Assembly: GCA_964506325.1 (NCBI GenBank)
Contig: CAZDLO010000072.1
Coordinates: 1-17,246 of the forward strand
Origin: CAINVV01 sp964506325
Lineage (GTDB): Bacteria; Bacteroidota; Bacteroidia; Bacteroidales; Prolixibacteraceae
Direction of reading: 5' to 3'
Length of the DNA: 17,246 nt
The position numbers and the translations under genes are program-made. Positions 14,175 through 17,246 of this stretch are shown here, one piece after another. The notes beneath the pieces were generated by a model. The model searched no databases and was not told the DNA's origin. It was given only the letters and a program-made list of their open reading frames with translations. The stretch's first letter is position 1. Each line of letters begins with the position of its first letter.

Positions 14175-16979
14175 ATGAAAAAACAACTTTCCATTTTCTT
14201 TATCTTATTGATTGCTTTTGCTTTAATTCCTTCTTTGCTTTCAGCCAAAGATGCAGGGCTGTCAATTCCAATTGAAAAATATACATTAAAGAACGGCCTG
14301 ACCGTTGTATTGCACCAGGACAAATCTGATCCGATTGCAGCAGTTGCAGTTTATTTCCATGTCGGTTCCAGCAGGGAAACAGCGGGAAAAACAGGTTTTG
14401 CCCACCTTTTTGAGCACATGATGTTTCAGAAATCTGAGAATGTTGCGGAAGACCAGTTTTTTAAGAATATCCAGGGAGCCGGTGGTTCCCTGAATGGAAG
14501 TACCAGCCAGGACCGTACCAACTATTATGAAGTTGTGCCCAAGAATGCGCTGGAGATGGCGCTCTGGATGGAGTCTGACAGGATGGGATACCTGGAGAAT
14601 ACGGTGACCAAATCCGCCCTCGTAAACCAGCAAAACGTGGTTCAGAATGAAAAAAGACAAAGTTACGACAATACCCCTTACGGGTTCAACCAGATGCTTA
14701 TCCTGAAAACCCTTTATCCGAAAGGACATCCTTACAACTGGACAGTAATTGGTGACATGAAGGATCTTACCGGAGCAACGGTTGAAGATGTTAAGGCATT
14801 TCACAAGAAATACTATTCTCCCAACAATGCGACACTGGTTGTTGCCGGTGATATTGATATACCTGCTGTTAAACTGATGGTTGAAAAATATTTCGGCGAA
14901 ATTTCAAAGGGTGAAAACATTGCCAAAAGGAAATCAATGCCGGTAACACTGCCATCCACGATACGGCTTTATCACCTGGACAATTTTGCAAAGGCACCCA
15001 TGCTTACCATGGTATTCCCAACGGTCGAAGACTATACAAAAGATGCCTATGCACTTAACTTTTTGGGAGAGCTTCTGGCAGGTACCAAGAAATCCCCTTT
15101 GTATACAATACTTGTCAAGGAAAAGAAACTGACCTCACGTGTAAGTGCAAGCAACAGGTCACAGGAACTTGCCGGTGCTTTTTATATTTCCGTAACTGCC
15201 AATCCGGGCGTTAACCTTACAGAGGTTGAGAAAGCAGTGTTTGAAGGTTTTGCCAAATTTGAAAAGGATGGTTTTTCAGAAGAGGACCTTATCAGGATAA
15301 AGGCAGGCAATGAAACCGGTTTTTACAACATGTTTCAAAGCATTCAAAACAAAGCATTTACATTGGCTGAATACAATATTTACACAGGAGATCCGGAATT
15401 CTACAAAAAGGATCTGGCAAATACACAGGCAGTTACAATGGCCGATGTGAAGGCTGCCTATGAAAAATATATCAAAGGGAAAAAATTTGTGGAAACAAGT
15501 TTTGTTCCCAAAGGGGATGTAAAACTTGTTGCGGAGGGATCTGTCAATGCAGGAATAGTTGAAGAAGATGTTACCAAAGCTGCCGAAGTGAAGGACACAC
15601 CTGTTGCCGATGAGCCCATTGTAAAATCAAAAACCAAACTGGACAGGTCGGTAAAACCTGCCGCAGGACCGGATCCGGAGGTTACTATTCCAAAGCCATG
15701 GTCTTCTTCCTTGTCCAACGGATTAAAAATATGGGGAATCAGGCAGTCCGAATTGCCTCTTGTTCAATATTCTGTTTCTATTGACGGAGGACATATGCTT
15801 GATACAAAAGCCAAAGCCGGTGTTGCAGGACTTGTTGCTTCCATGCTGAATGAAGGAACCAGGAACAAGACACCGGAACAACTGGAGGATGCCATTTCAC
15901 TTTTGGGAGCCTCCATCAGGGTTTCCGGCGGAAGTGACGATATTACCGTCAGTGTTAGCTGTCTTGCCAAGAATTTCGAAAAAACCGTGGCTCTTGTGGA
16001 AGAGATCCTGCTGGAACCCAGGTGGGACAATGAGCAGTTCGGCTTGTCGAAGAGCCGTATCATCAATGGTATCAAAAGAAATGCCGCCAGTCCGGATTAC
16101 CTTGCCAGCCAGGCGCTCAACAAGCTGATTTTCGGTGATAATATAATGGCAGTGGATGCATCCGGAACCGAAGCATCGGTATCTTCCATCTCGATAGATG
16201 ACCTGAAAGAATTTTATTCTGCCAATATTTCTCCTTCCGTTTCAAAAATGCTCATTGTCGGTGATGTGAGTGAAGACCGGGTGATGGGAGCATTGGCGTC
16301 TCTGAATACAAAATGGGCTGCCAGGAAAGTTGAAATTCCGGCCATGAAAGTGCCTGCTGCACCTGAAAAATCGCAGATTTATTTTGTGGATGTGCCAGGA
16401 GCAAAACAATCTGTTATCTCCATTGGAACGCCTTCCATACCCAGGACCAACCCCGATTATTATGCAGCCACTGTGGCCAATTATAAATTAGGTGGTTCTT
16501 TCAACGGTATTTTCAACCTGATTCTCAGGGAAGAAAAAGGATTTACCTATGGTGCAAGATCGAGCTTTTCCGGTTCAAAGGATTTTGGTCAGTTCGTAGC
16601 GTCTTCAAAAGTCCGGACTAATTCGACCGTTGAATCTGTTACCATCTTCAAAACTGAGATGGAGAAATACCGCAAGGCCATTCCGCAGGAGTACATTGAT
16701 TTCACCAAATCAAGCCTTTTGAAGGGAAACGCCCTGAGGTTTGAAACCTTGTATGGTTTAATGGGGATGCTGAACACCATGACCTCCTACAATCTGCCGG
16801 CGGATTATATCAAAAAGGAGGAAGCATTTGTCAGAGGGCTCACTGTTGAGAAGCAACTGCAGCTTGCCAACAAATACATTGATCCCGCCAGGATGTACTT
16901 TGTTGTTGTTGGTGATGCCAAAACGCAGCTGGAACCTCTTGAGGCTGTAGGATTGGGCAAACCGGTGCTGTACAAGTAG
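14175..16979 (+). CDS. M16 family metallopeptidase, fused two-domain form
   Basis: Zinc endopeptidase of the pitrilysin/insulinase (M16) group, exported to the periplasm, probably degrading peptides. The 934-residue product has a signal peptide (about 1-24, cleaving after LLSA). The N-terminal half holds the inverted zinc motif HLFEH (His77, Glu80, His81). A third ligand is probably Glu159 in QNEKRQ, with the expected spacing of just under 80 residues. An acidic, proline- and alanine-rich linker (about 455-508) joins the C-terminal half. That half lacks HxxEH but has the substrate-binding Arg785 and Tyr792 in LREEKGFTYG, as in inactive partner domains. In many bacteria these halves are separate proteins; here they are one chain, a common Bacteroidetes form. 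The start at 14175 is the first ATG ahead of the signal peptide. It stands alone between a divergent promoter region and a strong terminator. Confidence 0.95.
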   Translation: MKKQLSIFFILLIAFALIPSLLSAKDAGLSIPIEKYTLKNGLTVVLHQDKSDPIAAVAVYFHVGSSRETAGKTGFAHLFEHMMFQKSENVAEDQFFKNIQGAGGSLNGSTSQDRTNYYEVVPKNALEMALWMESDRMGYLENTVTKSALVNQQNVVQNEKRQSYDNTPYGFNQMLILKTLYPKGHPYNWTVIGDMKDLTGATVEDVKAFHKKYYSPNNATLVVAGDIDIPAVKLMVEKYFGEISKGENIAKRKSMPVTLPSTIRLYHLDNFAKAPMLTMVFPTVEDYTKDAYALNFLGELLAGTKKSPLYTILVKEKKLTSRVSASNRSQELAGAFYISVTANPGVNLTEVEKAVFEGFAKFEKDGFSEEDLIRIKAGNETGFYNMFQSIQNKAFTLAEYNIYTGDPEFYKKDLANTQAVTMADVKAAYEKYIKGKKFVETSFVPKGDVKLVAEGSVNAGIVEEDVTKAAEVKDTPVADEPIVKSKTKLDRSVKPAAGPDPEVTIPKPWSSSLSNGLKIWGIRQSELPLVQYSVSIDGGHMLDTKAKAGVAGLVASMLNEGTRNKTPEQLEDAISLLGASIRVSGGSDDITVSVSCLAKNFEKTVALVEEILLEPRWDNEQFGLSKSRIINGIKRNAASPDYLASQALNKLIFGDNIMAVDASGTEASVSSISIDDLKEFYSANISPSVSKMLIVGDVSEDRVMGALASLNTKWAARKVEIPAMKVPAAPEKSQIYFVDVPGAKQSVISIGTPSIPRTNPDYYAATVANYKLGGSFNGIFNLILREEKGFTYGARSSFSGSKDFGQFVASSKVRTNSTVESVTIFKTEMEKYRKAIPQEYIDFTKSSLLKGNALRFETLYGLMGMLNTMTSYNLPADYIKKEEAFVRGLTVEKQLQLANKYIDPARMYFVVVGDAKTQLEPLEAVGLGKPVLYK

Positions 16980-17033
16980 TAACTGAATCTTTCTGCAGGG
17001 GTACTGTTTGTCAGTGCCCGGGTTCGAAGCGAA

Positions 17034-17085
17034 AAGGAGGCAAAGGGACAAATATTGTTTTGTCGCTTTGCCTCCTTGCTTTTTT
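17034..17085 (+). terminator. Rho-independent terminator of the M16 gene
   Basis: The arms AAGGAGGCAAAG (17034-17045) and CTTTGCCTCCTT (17066-17077) pair perfectly. An inner ACAAA/TTTGT pairing extends the stem after a GG/CG mismatch. Six T residues (17080-17085) follow on the plus strand. The site is 55 bases past the M16 stop. The minus strand reads out into CCTTTTCGCTTC, so it may also stop transcription from the right edge. Confidence 0.9.
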
Positions 17086-17193
17086 GTGCTTTCTGCCTTT
17101 AAGTAAATCAGCAGAGACTATCTGAATCTGTATGCCTGTTATATTTCAAGTCCTGAATTATCCGGCAAGTTCCAGAAGAATATCTGCCTGCTT

Positions 17194-17246
17194 TTACCTG
17201 AAAATGGCTACTTTCTTCTCTCCGGCTGAATTGATATACCCCCTGA
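17194..17246 (-). CDS. Possible C-terminal end of a gene cut by the right edge
   Basis: A minus-strand frame enters from the right edge and ends at a TAA (17196-17194), giving the final residues RGYINSAGEKKVAIFR. The composition, with a Lys-rich hydrophobic last strand, looks like a real protein end and is faintly like type IX secretion C-terminal tails. The gene would be convergent with the M16 gene, with the terminator in between. Only about 17 codons are visible and other frames here are also open, so the call is weak and no function can be given. Confidence 0.35.
   Translation of the reverse strand, partial: RGYINSAGEKKVAIFR

Overview
The window reads as a chromosomal segment from a member of the Bacteroidota, probably Bacteroidales or a relative. 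Four things point there. The signal peptidase has the long Bacteroidetes-type layout. Exported proteins end their signal peptides in AQ or similar. Translation starts are preceded by A/T-rich sequence rather than Shine-Dalgarno motifs. The promoter in front of dapB matches the Bacteroidetes -7 consensus TAnnTTTG with a TTG box upstream. Base composition is moderate, in the mid-40s percent GC by eye. I see no rRNA, tRNA, CRISPR array, insertion sequence or phage gene.

Layout, left to right. Positions 1-6345 are a minus-strand housekeeping block: lepB (cut by the left edge), dapB, a 360-base intergenic region, an AsmA-family envelope protein, cinA, and a small YccF-type membrane protein. dapB and lepB are 10 bases apart and share a promoter. 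cinA and the AsmA gene are 14 bases apart and look co-transcribed. At 6497 a plus-strand low-molecular-weight protein tyrosine phosphatase diverges from the YccF gene. It ends before a short tandem repeat and a bidirectional terminator.

Positions 7103-13934 hold a three-gene minus-strand cluster for carbohydrate breakdown. In transcription order it encodes an exported GH141-like beta-helix protein with CARDB-like and concanavalin-like domains, then a membrane-anchored alpha/alpha-toroid protein of unknown activity joined by a 4-base ATGA overlap, then an exported protein of the GH20/GH67-like type (zincin-like domain plus barrel). There is no SusC/SusD pair, sulfatase or regulator in view, so this is a compact locus rather than a classic polysaccharide utilisation locus. 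Its substrate is not evident. It is the most likely place for undescribed biochemistry here.

Positions 14175-16979 encode a fused two-domain M16 (insulinase-type) periplasmic metallopeptidase on the plus strand, divergent from the carbohydrate cluster and closed by a strong rho-independent terminator. The right edge may hold the last codons of a convergent minus-strand gene.
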